Part shown: in pieces, positions 42,347 through 51,118 of the stretch
Layout of the letters: the number at the start of each line of letters is the position of its first letter
Position numbering within the stretch: the first letter of the stretch is position 1
DNA from: an uncultured Clostridium sp.
GTDB taxonomy: Bacteria; Bacillota; Clostridia; TANB77; CAG-508
Assembly (NCBI GenBank): GCA_900553945.1
Contig: USFR01000002.1
Location: 1 to 64,000 of the forward strand
Reading direction: 5' to 3'
DNA: 64,000 nt
The notes under the pieces: generated by a model
Seen by the model: only the letters and a program-made list of their open reading frames with translations
The model's database searches: none
Told to the model about the DNA's origin: nothing
Translations under genes and position numbers: made by a program

Positions 42347-44953
42347 ATGGCAGAACTATCACCCATGATGCAACACTACATGGAAAAAAAAGAAGAATAC
42401 AAAGACTGCATACTATTTTACAGACTAGGAGACTTCTATGAAATGTTCTTTGACGATGCAATAACAGCATCAAGAGAACTAGAAATAACACTAACAGGAA
42501 GAGCATGTGGACTAGAAGAAAGAGCCCCAATGTGTGGAGTACCATTCCATGCAGCAGACATGTATATAGCAAAACTAATATCAAAAGGATATAAAGTAGC
42601 TATATGTGAACAACTAGAAGATCCTAAAACAGCAAAAGGAATAGTAAAAAGAGATGTAATAAGAGTTGTTACGCCCGGAACAGTAATAGAAAGCAATTTA
42701 TTAGATGAAAAGAAAAACAACTTTATAATGTCAATAGTAAAAAAAGGATTGTTCTATGGAGTAGCTGTATGTGATGTAAGTACAGGAGATTTCTTAGCAA
42801 CGCAAATAACAGAAGAAAATAATTTTGAAAAATTATTAGACGAAATTGCAAGATTTATGCCAGTTGAAATAATAACAAATAGAATGATGTATGAATCTGA
42901 AAAAGAGATTTCAAGAATAAAAGACAGAATAGATGTATGTATATCAAATACTGAGGAAGAAAGTTTTTCAGAAGAAACAGACTTTTTAGAAAAAATGTAT
43001 ACATTTAAAAATGAAACTGGAAAAAATCTAAAAGATAATTTATTTGCAGTTACAGCAATAAATGGATTAACAGCTTATTTGAGTGCAACACAAAAAATAA
43101 AATTAGATCATATTAACACAATTGAATTATATAGAACAACTAAATACATGGCTTTAGATGTAAATGCTAGAAGAAACTTAGAATTAACAGATAGAATGAG
43201 AGATAAATCTAAAAAAGGAACACTTTTATGGGTATTAGATAAAACATCAACATCAATGGGTGGAAGAATGTTAAGAAGATGGATTAATGATCCATTAGTT
43301 GATGTAAAAGAAATAAATGAAAGACTTGAAGCTGTAAAAGAGTTGAAAGAAAACATGATTCTAAGAGGAGATATCATAGAAACATTAAATAAAGTATATG
43401 ATATTGAAAGACTTGCAGGAAGAATTTCATATGGAAATGCAAATGCAAGAGATTTAATATCTTTGAAAAATTCATTAAGCAAATTACCAGAATTAAAACA
43501 AGAATTAAGTCAAACTGAATCACCAATGCTAAGAGAAATGTATGCAGAACTTGATGAACTAAAAGATATTACAGAATTAATTGAAAAATCAATTGTTGAA
43601 GATCCACCAATAACTATAAAAGAAGGTGGAATAATCAAAACAGGATATGATGAAGAAATTGACGAATGTAAAAGAGCAGCAATAGAAGGAAAAAGCTGGC
43701 TTGTAAACATTGAAGCAAAAGAAAGAGAATTAACAGGAATTAAAAATTTAAAAGTAGGATATACAAAAGTTTTTGGATACTACATAGAGGTAACTAAATC
43801 ATTTTTAAAACAGGTACCAACAGATAGATATATAAGAAAGCAGACATTAACAGGAGCAGAAAGATTTATAACTGAAGAGCTAAAATCAATTGAAGACAAA
43901 GTATTAGGTGCAGAAGAAAGAATAATAACATTAGAATATGAAGAATTTGTTAAGATAAGAACAAAAATATCATCACAAATTGAAAGATTACAAAAATCAG
44001 CAACAGTTGTTGCCATAGTAGATGTGTTAAACGACTTTGCAACAGTAGCTGAAGATTATGAATATTGTATGCCAACAGTAGATGATGAAGATGAGATTTT
44101 AATAAAAGATGGCCGTCATCCAGTAATTGAAAGAATGATAGATGGCGGATCATTTGTTGAAAATGACACATATTTAAATAGAAGAGATGATAGATTATCA
44201 ATTATAACAGGACCCAATATGGCTGGAAAATCAACGTATATGAGACAAGTAGCATTAATAACATTGATGGCTCAAATAGGAAGTTTTGTACCAGCAAGTT
44301 CAGCTAAAATTGGAGTAGTTGATAAAATTTTCACAAGAGTTGGAGCATCAGACGATTTAAGTATGGGGCAAAGTACTTTTATGGTTGAGATGTCAGAAGT
44401 TGCAAATATATTGAAAAATGCAACTAAAAATAGCTTGGTAATATTAGATGAAATAGGAAGAGGAACATCAACATATGATGGACTAGCAATAGCATGGGCA
44501 GTTGCCGAATATATTGCGGACACAAATAATATTGGATGTAAAACATTATTTGCAACACATTATCACGAATTAACTTCATTAGAAGAAAAACTAGAAGGAG
44601 TAAGAAATTATCAAATAGCAGTAAAAGAAAAAGGCGAAGATGTAATTTTCTTAAGAAAAATTATACCAGGCGGAACAGACGAAAGTTATGGTATTCATGT
44701 AGCTAAACTAGCAGGAGCTCCTAAAAAAATGTTAACAAGAGCAAATGAGATATTGAAAACTTTAGAAAAAAAGGTTAGAATTAAAGAGCAAAAAGAAGAA
44801 AAAGAAATGAAAAAGCAAGTATCTGGACAATTAGATATGTATAACTACAAATTAGCAGATATAGCATCTGAATTAGACAAAATCGACATAAATGAGTTAA
44901 CACCAATTGATGCATTAAATACTATAGTAAAGATAAAAGAAAAATTAAAATAG
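42347..44953 (+). CDS. mutS: DNA mismatch repair ATPase MutS
   Basis: An 868-residue MutS that recognises mismatches. The N-terminal mismatch-binding motif is FYRLGDFYEMFFDDA (phenylalanine wedge and glutamate) near residue 25. Walker A is ITGPNMAGKSTYMRQ, and the following blocks DDLSMGQSTFMVEM and ILDEIGRGTSTYDG are the ABC signature and Walker B; ATHYHEL follows. AAGGAGG lies 8 bp before the ATG at 42347, so that start is preferred over 42293. mutL, commonly next to mutS, is not in this window. Confidence 0.97.
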   Translation: MAELSPMMQHYMEKKEEYKDCILFYRLGDFYEMFFDDAITASRELEITLTGRACGLEERAPMCGVPFHAADMYIAKLISKGYKVAICEQLEDPKTAKGIVKRDVIRVVTPGTVIESNLLDEKKNNFIMSIVKKGLFYGVAVCDVSTGDFLATQITEENNFEKLLDEIARFMPVEIITNRMMYESEKEISRIKDRIDVCISNTEEESFSEETDFLEKMYTFKNETGKNLKDNLFAVTAINGLTAYLSATQKIKLDHINTIELYRTTKYMALDVNARRNLELTDRMRDKSKKGTLLWVLDKTSTSMGGRMLRRWINDPLVDVKEINERLEAVKELKENMILRGDIIETLNKVYDIERLAGRISYGNANARDLISLKNSLSKLPELKQELSQTESPMLREMYAELDELKDITELIEKSIVEDPPITIKEGGIIKTGYDEEIDECKRAAIEGKSWLVNIEAKERELTGIKNLKVGYTKVFGYYIEVTKSFLKQVPTDRYIRKQTLTGAERFITEELKSIEDKVLGAEERIITLEYEEFVKIRTKISSQIERLQKSATVVAIVDVLNDFATVAEDYEYCMPTVDDEDEILIKDGRHPVIERMIDGGSFVENDTYLNRRDDRLSIITGPNMAGKSTYMRQVALITLMAQIGSFVPASSAKIGVVDKIFTRVGASDDLSMGQSTFMVEMSEVANILKNATKNSLVILDEIGRGTSTYDGLAIAWAVAEYIADTNNIGCKTLFATHYHELTSLEEKLEGVRNYQIAVKEKGEDVIFLRKIIPGGTDESYGIHVAKLAGAPKKMLTRANEILKTLEKKVRIKEQKEEKEMKKQVSGQLDMYNYKLADIASELDKIDINELTPIDALNTIVKIKEKLK

Positions 44954-44965
44954 GAGGGTCCGAAA

Positions 44966-45526
44966 ATGAAATGCCCAAAATGTAATGAAGAAATCGCAGA
45001 TGGAGCTAAATTCTGTACAAAATGTGGAGTTAATATTGAAGAAGAAAAAGCAAGAATAGCTGAAGAGAATGAAAAGAAGCAAAAAGAAGAAGAAGCAAGA
45101 AAAAAAGAAATTGAGGACAGAAAAAAATTAGAAGAAATCAGAAAAAAGGAAGAATTAAAAAGGAAAGAAGAAATAAAAGAAGCTGAGAAAGAGGAAGCAA
45201 TTCGAAAAGCTAAAGAAGAAGGCATAGAATTAGAAATAATTGATAAAAAGCCAGAACCAGAGCCAGAAGAGAAGCCAGCAGAATTTAAAAAGAAAGAAGA
45301 AGCTCCAAAAAAGAAAAAACAAAAAGTAAAAATCAAGAAAAATATATTTCAAGTAATATTTAATAAATTGATTTTTATGGTAGTAGTTGCAGCATTAATA
45401 ATAGGTGGGGTATATTATTGTTATACTCAAAATTTATTGCCTGAATTTGCTCAAAATCAAGTAGAAGAATTTGATAAAACATTACAAAATGTAATAAATT
45501 TGAAAACGGAAATGAAGAATATATAG
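44966..45526 (+). CDS. Zinc-ribbon protein with charged coiled coil and one membrane segment
   Basis: A 186-residue protein. A zinc ribbon at residues 3-24 (CPKCN...CTKCG) is followed by a long Glu/Lys/Arg coiled-coil-like region (25-125) and a membrane segment at about 134-153. The tail is short. The type is common in Clostridia and has no defined role. AGGAGG precedes the ATG, 12 bp after mutS, so it is probably co-transcribed. Confidence 0.75.
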   Translation: MKCPKCNEEIADGAKFCTKCGVNIEEEKARIAEENEKKQKEEEARKKEIEDRKKLEEIRKKEELKRKEEIKEAEKEEAIRKAKEEGIELEIIDKKPEPEPEEKPAEFKKKEEAPKKKKQKVKIKKNIFQVIFNKLIFMVVVAALIIGGVYYCYTQNLLPEFAQNQVEEFDKTLQNVINLKTEMKNI

Positions 45527-45535
45527 CAAGTGAAA

Positions 45536-45564
45536 TTGACATAAAAGCACGAAGATAATATAAT
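45536..45564 (+). promoter_or_regulatory. Consensus sigma-A promoter of the 45612 gene
   Basis: TTGACA (45536-45541), 17-bp spacer, TATAAT (45559-45564); a perfect match directly after the zinc-ribbon gene. Confidence 0.85.
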
Positions 45565-45611
45565 ATGGATATGTAACGTATACATTTACATAGCATAAGG
45601 AGGTGCTAACT

Positions 45612-46073
45612 ATGGCAATTGTTAATGCAGCAGAAGTTCAAATGACAGTTGAATTGCTAGAAAAAAGATTTGCCAAAGAGAAAATTGCAAAAAAATTAAA
45701 TGCAGTTTTGAAATCTCAGAAAAAGCGGACAGAGGAACTTATTGAAGAAGTAAGAAAGTTCGCACAAGAAAGTGGACAGAATCCAGATCAACTTGTACTG
45801 GTAGAATTTCAGCTCAGAATAAACCTGATGGTATATGCAATCAATGGAGCAATAAGCATTCTTCTTAATAATGAGAATGAAGACAGCTTAGATGACTTAA
45901 TCTTATGTATGTTAACAGAAGAAAATGCTAGGCTAAATGTTGAAGCATATGAGAAAAAGCTTCAAAGCATGAAGTCGGAGTATGAACTGTTCATAAATCA
46001 GGAAAGGTTCAATGAGATGTGTGAGCAATGCAATGAGTATCCAAATGATATTTACTTTGGATATTTAAGTTAG
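45612..46073 (+). CDS. Orphan all-helical protein of unknown function
   Basis: About 153 residues, predicted almost wholly helical and amphipathic, with coiled-coil-like stretches (about 10-55 and 105-135) and a hydrophobic helix near 70-85 that is too polar for a membrane span. No recognised domain. The ATG at 45612 follows AAGGAGG; an in-frame GTG at 45603 overlaps that site. It uses CTG and CAG codons more than neighbours, and 22 of 60 bases at 45781-45840 are G/C. It has its own perfect promoter and a 17-bp terminator, as in the other three orphan cassettes. Confidence 0.72.
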   Translation: MAIVNAAEVQMTVELLEKRFAKEKIAKKLNAVLKSQKKRTEELIEEVRKFAQESGQNPDQLVLVEFQLRINLMVYAINGAISILLNNENEDSLDDLILCMLTEENARLNVEAYEKKLQSMKSEYELFINQERFNEMCEQCNEYPNDIYFGYLS

Positions 46074-46100
46074 CAAGAAATAATTTAATCCTTAAAACGA

Positions 46101-46138
46101 TAAATCCTGATTGTCAATCTTTTGACAATCAGGATTTA
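46101..46138 (+). terminator. Strong terminator of the 45612 gene
   Basis: Perfect 17-bp stem (46101-46117 with 46122-46138) around loop TCTT, 27 bases after the stop, though with only a short T tail. Confidence 0.85.
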
Positions 46139-46161
46139 TTAATTTTAGATTACTATCAAAA

Positions 46162-46279
46162 AATATTATATTGATTTTTTAGTTCCTTGCTAAAAGATTT
46201 TACCACTCCTTAAACTTCGTTTAAACGTTAGGTAAAAACTTTCAAACTGTGCGTCACTTAAAAAATCCAATATAATATT
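46162..46279 (-). repeat. Dispersed palindromic element, copy D (118 bp)
   Basis: Reverse orientation. Read on the minus strand: AATATTATATTGG... terminal repeat, GTGACGCACAGTTTGAAAG, hairpin TTTTACCTAACGTTTAAAC / GTTTAAGGAGTGGTAAAA, TTTTAGCAAGGAAC, and the second terminal repeat. The terminal repeats show a paired change against copy C. It fills most of the 318-base gap from 46074 to 46391, with the terminator before it; only a short AT-rich stretch remains. Confidence 0.88.
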
Positions 46280-46391
46280 TTTTTAATTAAAATAGAATTA
46301 TTGAATTTATTAAAAATAAATGATAATATAATTTTGAAAATACTCCGAGGATGTGTCAAACAAAGTAAAGCAAAAGAAAAGAGGAATAATA

Positions 46392-46574
46392 ATGGAAGTA
46401 TTTATTTTAAAATTAATAGGAATAATATGTGTAACAACTCTAGCAATGACAATTATCATTGCTAGAAGAAATGATACAGATATCTGGGCAATTGTAATTG
46501 CAACAATATTTGAAATATTAGGCTTACTTATCATTTATATGCCAATAGAGCAAATAATAGTTTTATTAAAATAA
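46392..46574 (+). CDS. Small two-pass membrane protein
   Basis: A 60-residue protein with two hydrophobic segments (about 4-22 and 30-56) joined by a short ARRNDTD turn. GAGGA lies before the ATG at 46392. A terminator hairpin follows the stop. No known family; its size and layout resemble many small membrane proteins, including toxins and regulators, but nothing here decides that. Confidence 0.55.
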   Translation: MEVFILKLIGIICVTTLAMTIIIARRNDTDIWAIVIATIFEILGLLIIYMPIEQIIVLLK

Positions 46575-46581
46575 TAGCCGC

Positions 46582-46629
46582 TTTCGCAAAAAAACAAATA
46601 TTAACTTTTTGCGAAATGAATGATATAAT
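46582..46629 (+). promoter_or_regulatory. Terminator stem overlapping the promoter of the DUF4143 gene
   Basis: TTTCGCAAAAA (46582-46592) pairs perfectly with TTTTTGCGAAA (46606-46616). The 3' arm overlaps the end of a -35-like TTAACT (46601-46606), followed at 17 bp by TATAAT (46624-46629). Confidence 0.6.
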
Positions 46630-46651
46630 ATATATGAGGTGAATAATCATT

Positions 46652-47839
46652 ATGAAATTAATAAAGAGAGAATATTTAAAAGAATTAATAGAAGTCATAG
46701 GAACACCAGACATTAAGGTTATAACAGGTGTTAGACGTAGCGGAAAGTCAAAACTATTGGAAATGTTTAAAAACTACATTATAGAAAATATAAAGGATTA
46801 TAATATAATTGATATTAATTTTAATTTAGTCAAATTTGATAATTTAAGAGATTATATATCTTTAAATAATTATATAGAGAAACATTATATAGTAGGAAAA
46901 AATAATTTTGTATTAATAGATGAAGTTCAAATGTGTAAAGAATTTGAAAGAACAATAAATAGTTTACATGCAGAAGAAAAATATGATATATATATAACTG
47001 GTTCAAATGCTTTTTTATTAAGTAGTGATTTAGCAACATTATTTACAGGTAGAACATATGAAATACAAGTATACCCATTTTCTTTTAAAGAATTTATGAA
47101 ATACTTTAATTATGAGAATGTACAAGATGCTTTTGAAAAATATGTTCTTGAAGGAGGAATGGCTGGCTCATATATTTATAATGATGTGAATAAAAAATAT
47201 AATTATATAAACGATGTGTATAATGCTTTAATTGTTAGAGATATACAACAAAAATATAATATTCAAAATATTGGACTAATGGATAGTTTAACTGAATTTA
47301 TGATGGATAATGTTTCAAATTTAACTTCGTATAGAAAAATTGCAAATATTTTAAATCAAGCAAGTATAAATACTAATGATAAAACAATAGCTAACTATAT
47401 AAATTATTTGTGTGATGCTTTTGCTTTTTATAAAATAAGAAGATATGATATTCAAGGAAAAAGATACTTGTCATCTGTGGATAAATATTATTTGGTAGAT
47501 CAAACTTTTAAATATGCAAAACTTGGAACTAAAAATATGAATTATGGAAGAATATACGAAAATATAGTTGCAATTGAATTATTAAGGAGAGGGTATGAAA
47601 TTTATGTTGGAGAACTCTACAATGCTGAAGTAGATTTTGTTGCAATGAAAATGAATGAAAAAATATATGTTCAAGTTTCTGATAACATAAGTGACGATAA
47701 AACTTTTGAGAGAGAAGTAAGACCATTACTAAAAATAAAAGATGCATATCCAAAGATACTAATTGCAAGAACTAGACATGATGATTATCAGTACGAAGGC
47801 ATTCAAATATATGATTTAGCCAATTGGCTTTTAAAATAG
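46652..47839 (+). CDS. ATPase with DUF4143 (AAA_14 family)
   Basis: A 395-residue protein. Walker A is GVRRSGKSKLL near residue 28 and Walker B is VLIDEVQ near 92, typical of the AAA_14/DUF4143 family. The C-terminal DUF4143 part has NYGRIYENIVAIELLRRGYEIYVG and VDFVAM, resembling a restriction-endonuclease-like core. The family is common and mobile in bacteria, and its function is unproven. The gene is flanked by a repeat and a possible gene remnant, which suggests horizontal origin. GAGGTG lies upstream of the ATG with a rather long spacing. Confidence 0.88.
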   Translation: MKLIKREYLKELIEVIGTPDIKVITGVRRSGKSKLLEMFKNYIIENIKDYNIIDINFNLVKFDNLRDYISLNNYIEKHYIVGKNNFVLIDEVQMCKEFERTINSLHAEEKYDIYITGSNAFLLSSDLATLFTGRTYEIQVYPFSFKEFMKYFNYENVQDAFEKYVLEGGMAGSYIYNDVNKKYNYINDVYNALIVRDIQQKYNIQNIGLMDSLTEFMMDNVSNLTSYRKIANILNQASINTNDKTIANYINYLCDAFAFYKIRRYDIQGKRYLSSVDKYYLVDQTFKYAKLGTKNMNYGRIYENIVAIELLRRGYEIYVGELYNAEVDFVAMKMNEKIYVQVSDNISDDKTFEREVRPLLKIKDAYPKILIARTRHDDYQYEGIQIYDLANWLLK

Positions 47840-47970
47840 AAAATATTAAAAATTTAATTTATACTATTAGGGGAAAGCAAGTAATAATAGTAATTGACAA
47901 CAAAGAACTATATAACGATTTGTTTAAGAAATTAGGTTATGTAGCAATACATGTAGATAATATAAGTTAG
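47824..47970 (+). pseudogene. Possible gene remnant downstream of the ATPase
   Basis: A frame of about 48 codons reads KQVIIVIDNKELYNDLF and KKLGYVAIHVDNIS to a TAG. The only start is a TTG inside the upstream gene with no ribosome site. The protein-like pattern suggests the decayed end of a small gene. Parent family unknown. Confidence 0.3.
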
Positions 47971-47980
47971 GAAAATGAAA

Positions 47981-48811
47981 ATGAATAATAAAGAATTTAT
48001 GCAAAAATTTAATTATCATACACATACCAGAAGATGTGGACATGCTGACAATAATATGACAGATGAAGATTTTGTGAAATTATTTATAAAGAAGGGTTTT
48101 ACCAAGGTAGCTTTTACAGATCATTGTCCTCAAAAGGAAAGAATAGATTTTAGAGAAAATATGAGAATGGAGTATAAGGAGAAAGATGAGTACTTACATA
48201 GCATAAAGTCCCTAAAAGAAAAGTATAAAAACAAAATAGAAATAGAAACAGGATTTGAGGTTGAGTATTTACCAGGACAAGAAGAAAACTTGTTTGAACT
48301 TAAAAATGAAACAGATAAGATAATTCTAGGACAACACTTTATATATGATGAGAACAATGAACTGAAATTTTTGAGAAAACAAAAATTTACTGATGAAGAT
48401 GTCTTAAAATATGCAGAGTATATAAAAACAGCAATTGAAAAGAATATACCAGATATAATAGCGCATCCAGATGTATATTTGTTAAGTAGGGAAAACTACA
48501 CAGAAGTAGATAAAAAAGTTGCACATATAATTTGTAGTACAGCAGAAAAATATGAAATACCAATAGAAATTAATTTATCTCATCCCAATGAATGTATAAT
48601 AGGGAGAAGAGAAAATATTGTATATCCATGTAAAGAATTTTGGAAAATAGCTTCAGAATATAAAAAATTGAAGGTATTATATGGTGTAGATGCACACTTT
48701 GAATATCAAATAATGAATTATGAAAAAGCTGTGAAAATTGCAAATAAACATATAGGACAAGATGTTATAAATAAACTGCATTTTTGTAATGAAAATTTAG
48801 AAATGACATAG
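47981..48811 (+). CDS. PHP-domain phosphatase, histidinol-phosphatase-like
   Basis: About 276 residues of the PHP metal-dependent phosphoesterase fold. Metal histidines appear in YHTHTRRCGHAD, then FTDHCPQK, the GFEVEYLPG glutamate region, GQHFI, the IAHPDVYLL motif and the final GVDAHFEYQ. This is the HisK-type histidinol-phosphate phosphatase pattern. No other histidine genes are nearby, so the substrate may differ. The ATG at 47981 is preferred over 47975, which sits too close to AGGA. Confidence 0.8.
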   Translation: MNNKEFMQKFNYHTHTRRCGHADNNMTDEDFVKLFIKKGFTKVAFTDHCPQKERIDFRENMRMEYKEKDEYLHSIKSLKEKYKNKIEIETGFEVEYLPGQEENLFELKNETDKIILGQHFIYDENNELKFLRKQKFTDEDVLKYAEYIKTAIEKNIPDIIAHPDVYLLSRENYTEVDKKVAHIICSTAEKYEIPIEINLSHPNECIIGRRENIVYPCKEFWKIASEYKKLKVLYGVDAHFEYQIMNYEKAVKIANKHIGQDVINKLHFCNENLEMT

Positions 48812-48894
48812 AAAAAATTAATGGAATACATAGAAAAGATAAGTTGTGTTGAAGAAGTCAAAACACAATAAAATTTGCATAAATTTTCTAATAT

Positions 48895-48926
48895 AAAATA
48901 GAGATTCTTCACAGAACCTCTATTTT
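48895..48926. terminator. Bidirectional terminator between the PHP gene and asnB
   Basis: AAAATAGAG (48895-48903) pairs with CTCTATTTT (48918-48926) and an inner TTCT/AGAA stem. It serves converging genes on both strands. Confidence 0.75.
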
Positions 48927-48929
48927 TAC

Positions 48930-50774
48930 TTAAATTTCAATCTTAGGATTATACTCCTCAAGCCACATGTCAACTTGGCATAAATAAGCAATAAGCTGTG
49001 GACCAGTCATAAGCTGACCAAACCAAGGCCTTGAAAAAGCACTACCATTAGTTTCTAAAATTTCTCTGATATATGATTCATTTAAAATATTTTTAATTGG
49101 AGCATTAGGATTATTTAAAATATCAGTCAATATGGATTTCACAGCATTTAGATAAGTTGGATTATATGTTTTTGGATAAGGACTTTTCTTTCTTTCAACA
49201 ATTTCTTTAGGAAGCAAATCCTTTACAACATATCTTAACAAGCCTTTTTCCCTGCCATTCAAAGCTTTCATCTCCCAAGGAACATTCCACATATATTGAA
49301 CTAATCTATGATCACAAAATGGAACTCTAACCTCTAATCCAGAAGCCATCGACATCCTATCAGTTCTATCAAGCAATGTTTGCATCCACCAATTCAATGT
49401 TAAATGAGTGATTTTTCTTTTCTCGACTGTCTCAGCAGAATCATTTTCCAAAAACTCAATTTGATCAAGAGACTGATGATATCTGCAATCTATATAATCT
49501 TTCAAATTTATTTTTTTAGCAACATCAGTATTTAGTATTTTTTGTCTCTCATCTAATGCAATTGACCAAGGAAATGTATTGCTATTTAAGGCATCTTCAC
49601 GGAAAAACCATGGATACCCTGCAAATATTTCGTCTGAACATTCTCCAGATAGAACAACACTTACATCTTTTTTTATTTCTTTACAGAAAAGATAAAAAGA
49701 CGAATCAACATCAGCCATTCCAGGCATATCACGAGCTATCATGGCATTCATTAAAGCTTCAGCCAACTCAGGTGTATCAAGGGTTATATAAGAATGATTA
49801 CATTTAAAAGTATCAACCATAAGGTTTATAAACTCATTGTCAGAGTTCGGTTGAAAGTCGTTTTTCTTAAAATTAATATCGTTATCAACATAATCAACAG
49901 AAAAAGTTTTAAATTTTTCAGGAGTATCTTTAAAATATTTGCTAGCATATGCAGTAATGATACTAGAATCCAAACCGCCTGAAAGCATCATACCTAAAGG
50001 AACATCAGACACCAATTGCCTTCCAATAGAGTCATCAAGATAAAAGTTAATTTTTTCACAAGTTTCATCAAAAGTATCAGTATGAGGCTCAGTTTTTAAT
50101 TTGAAATATTGCTCCATTTTAAAGCCATTAATATCAAACACCGCAAAATAACCAGGTTTTAATTCATAAATATCTTTAAAAGGAGTTAGTCCAGGTGTAT
50201 GTGCTGGACCAATTCCAAATAATTCACAAACACCATAATCATCAACGATAGCTGAAATATCTGGGTGTTTAAGCAAAGCTTTAATTTCAGATCCAAAAAC
50301 AAAATTATTATTTTTGAAAGTATAGAAAAATGGTTTTATTCCAAAATGATCACGAGCCATAAACAATTCTTTTTTGGAAGAATCCCAAATGGCAAATGAA
50401 AAAATACCATTTAAATGATTAACAACATCATATCCAAAATGAATATATGACTTAAGCAAAATTTCTGTATCGCAATGTCCATCAAAATAAAAGCCATTTT
50501 CTAATAAAACATCTTTTAATTCTTTAGTATTATAAATTTGCCCATTATACACAATTGTGTAAATAGAATTTTGAAATTTAAAACTCATAGGTTGCTTACC
50601 ATTTTCAGGATCAATAACAATAAGTCTTTTATGCCCAAAGTTAACACAAGTTCCCATATAAGTTCCGTCCTCATCAGGACCACGAGAAGACAGAGTATTA
50701 ATCATATCTTGAATAATATGATAGTCATTTGAAATATCTTTTTTGTAATTTACAATTCCACAAAAACCGCACAT
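48930..50774 (-). CDS. asnB: Asparagine synthase (glutamine-hydrolysing)
   Basis: A 614-residue enzyme that makes asparagine from aspartate, ATP and glutamine. After the initiator Met is removed, the catalytic Cys of the class II glutaminase (MCGFCGIVNY) is at the N-terminus, which fixes the start at 50774, just after AGGAGG. The synthetase domain has the PP-loop SGGLDSSIITAYAS near residue 270 and the later SGECSDEIFAGYPW. Length fits the AsnB clade. It is monocistronic, with converging neighbours at its 3' end. Confidence 0.95.
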   Translation of the reverse strand: MCGFCGIVNYKKDISNDYHIIQDMINTLSSRGPDEDGTYMGTCVNFGHKRLIVIDPENGKQPMSFKFQNSIYTIVYNGQIYNTKELKDVLLENGFYFDGHCDTEILLKSYIHFGYDVVNHLNGIFSFAIWDSSKKELFMARDHFGIKPFFYTFKNNNFVFGSEIKALLKHPDISAIVDDYGVCELFGIGPAHTPGLTPFKDIYELKPGYFAVFDINGFKMEQYFKLKTEPHTDTFDETCEKINFYLDDSIGRQLVSDVPLGMMLSGGLDSSIITAYASKYFKDTPEKFKTFSVDYVDNDINFKKNDFQPNSDNEFINLMVDTFKCNHSYITLDTPELAEALMNAMIARDMPGMADVDSSFYLFCKEIKKDVSVVLSGECSDEIFAGYPWFFREDALNSNTFPWSIALDERQKILNTDVAKKINLKDYIDCRYHQSLDQIEFLENDSAETVEKRKITHLTLNWWMQTLLDRTDRMSMASGLEVRVPFCDHRLVQYMWNVPWEMKALNGREKGLLRYVVKDLLPKEIVERKKSPYPKTYNPTYLNAVKSILTDILNNPNAPIKNILNESYIREILETNGSAFSRPWFGQLMTGPQLIAYLCQVDMWLEEYNPKIEI

Positions 50775-50941
50775 AAAACCTCCTAGTATTGCAAACAAAA
50801 ACTAAGTCTTACCAAAACAAATTAAAACCGCGTGCTTACACATTAGAAAAAAGTTTGACCACAAGCAAGACGAAGCTTTTCATTTGCAAAAATACATATA
50901 TAATCATATATATGCTAAAGTAAAAGCAAATATGAAAAGTA

Positions 50942-51047
50942 TTGACATAACGATGTAAAAATATCTGTGTAGTAAATATGGAAAGTATTGACATGATGAT
51001 GAGAAAAGTATTGATGTGTTGACAAAAGCAAGTAAACGTAATATAAT
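50942..51047 (+). promoter_or_regulatory. Promoter region of typA with three TTGACA boxes
   Basis: TTGACA occurs at 50942-50947, 50988-50993 and 51019-51024. The last has a 17-bp spacer to TATAAT at 51042-51047, a perfect sigma-A promoter. The earlier two are within the repeated word AGTATTGACAT and lack good -10 boxes. This lies in the 344-base gap 50775-51118 between divergent asnB and typA; the asnB-proximal part shows nothing recognisable. Confidence 0.75.
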
Positions 51048-51064
51048 ATTGTAGAAATTTAGAG

Positions 51065-51085
51065 AGGGCGTAGAATCTACGCCCT
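51065..51085 (+). promoter_or_regulatory. Hairpin in the typA 5' leader
   Basis: AGGGCGTAG (51065-51073) pairs with CTACGCCCT (51077-51085) across a 3-base loop, GC-rich against the background and about 33 bases before the ATG. Its role is unknown. Confidence 0.6.
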
Positions 51086-51118
51086 AATCACGTGTTAGAA
51101 ATAAGGTAGGGAATTAAA

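Noticed and set aside
44845..45336. 163-codon reverse frame over the mutS end and zinc-ribbon gene
   Set aside because: Its Phe/Ser-rich translation mirrors the Glu/Lys coiled coil on the forward strand.
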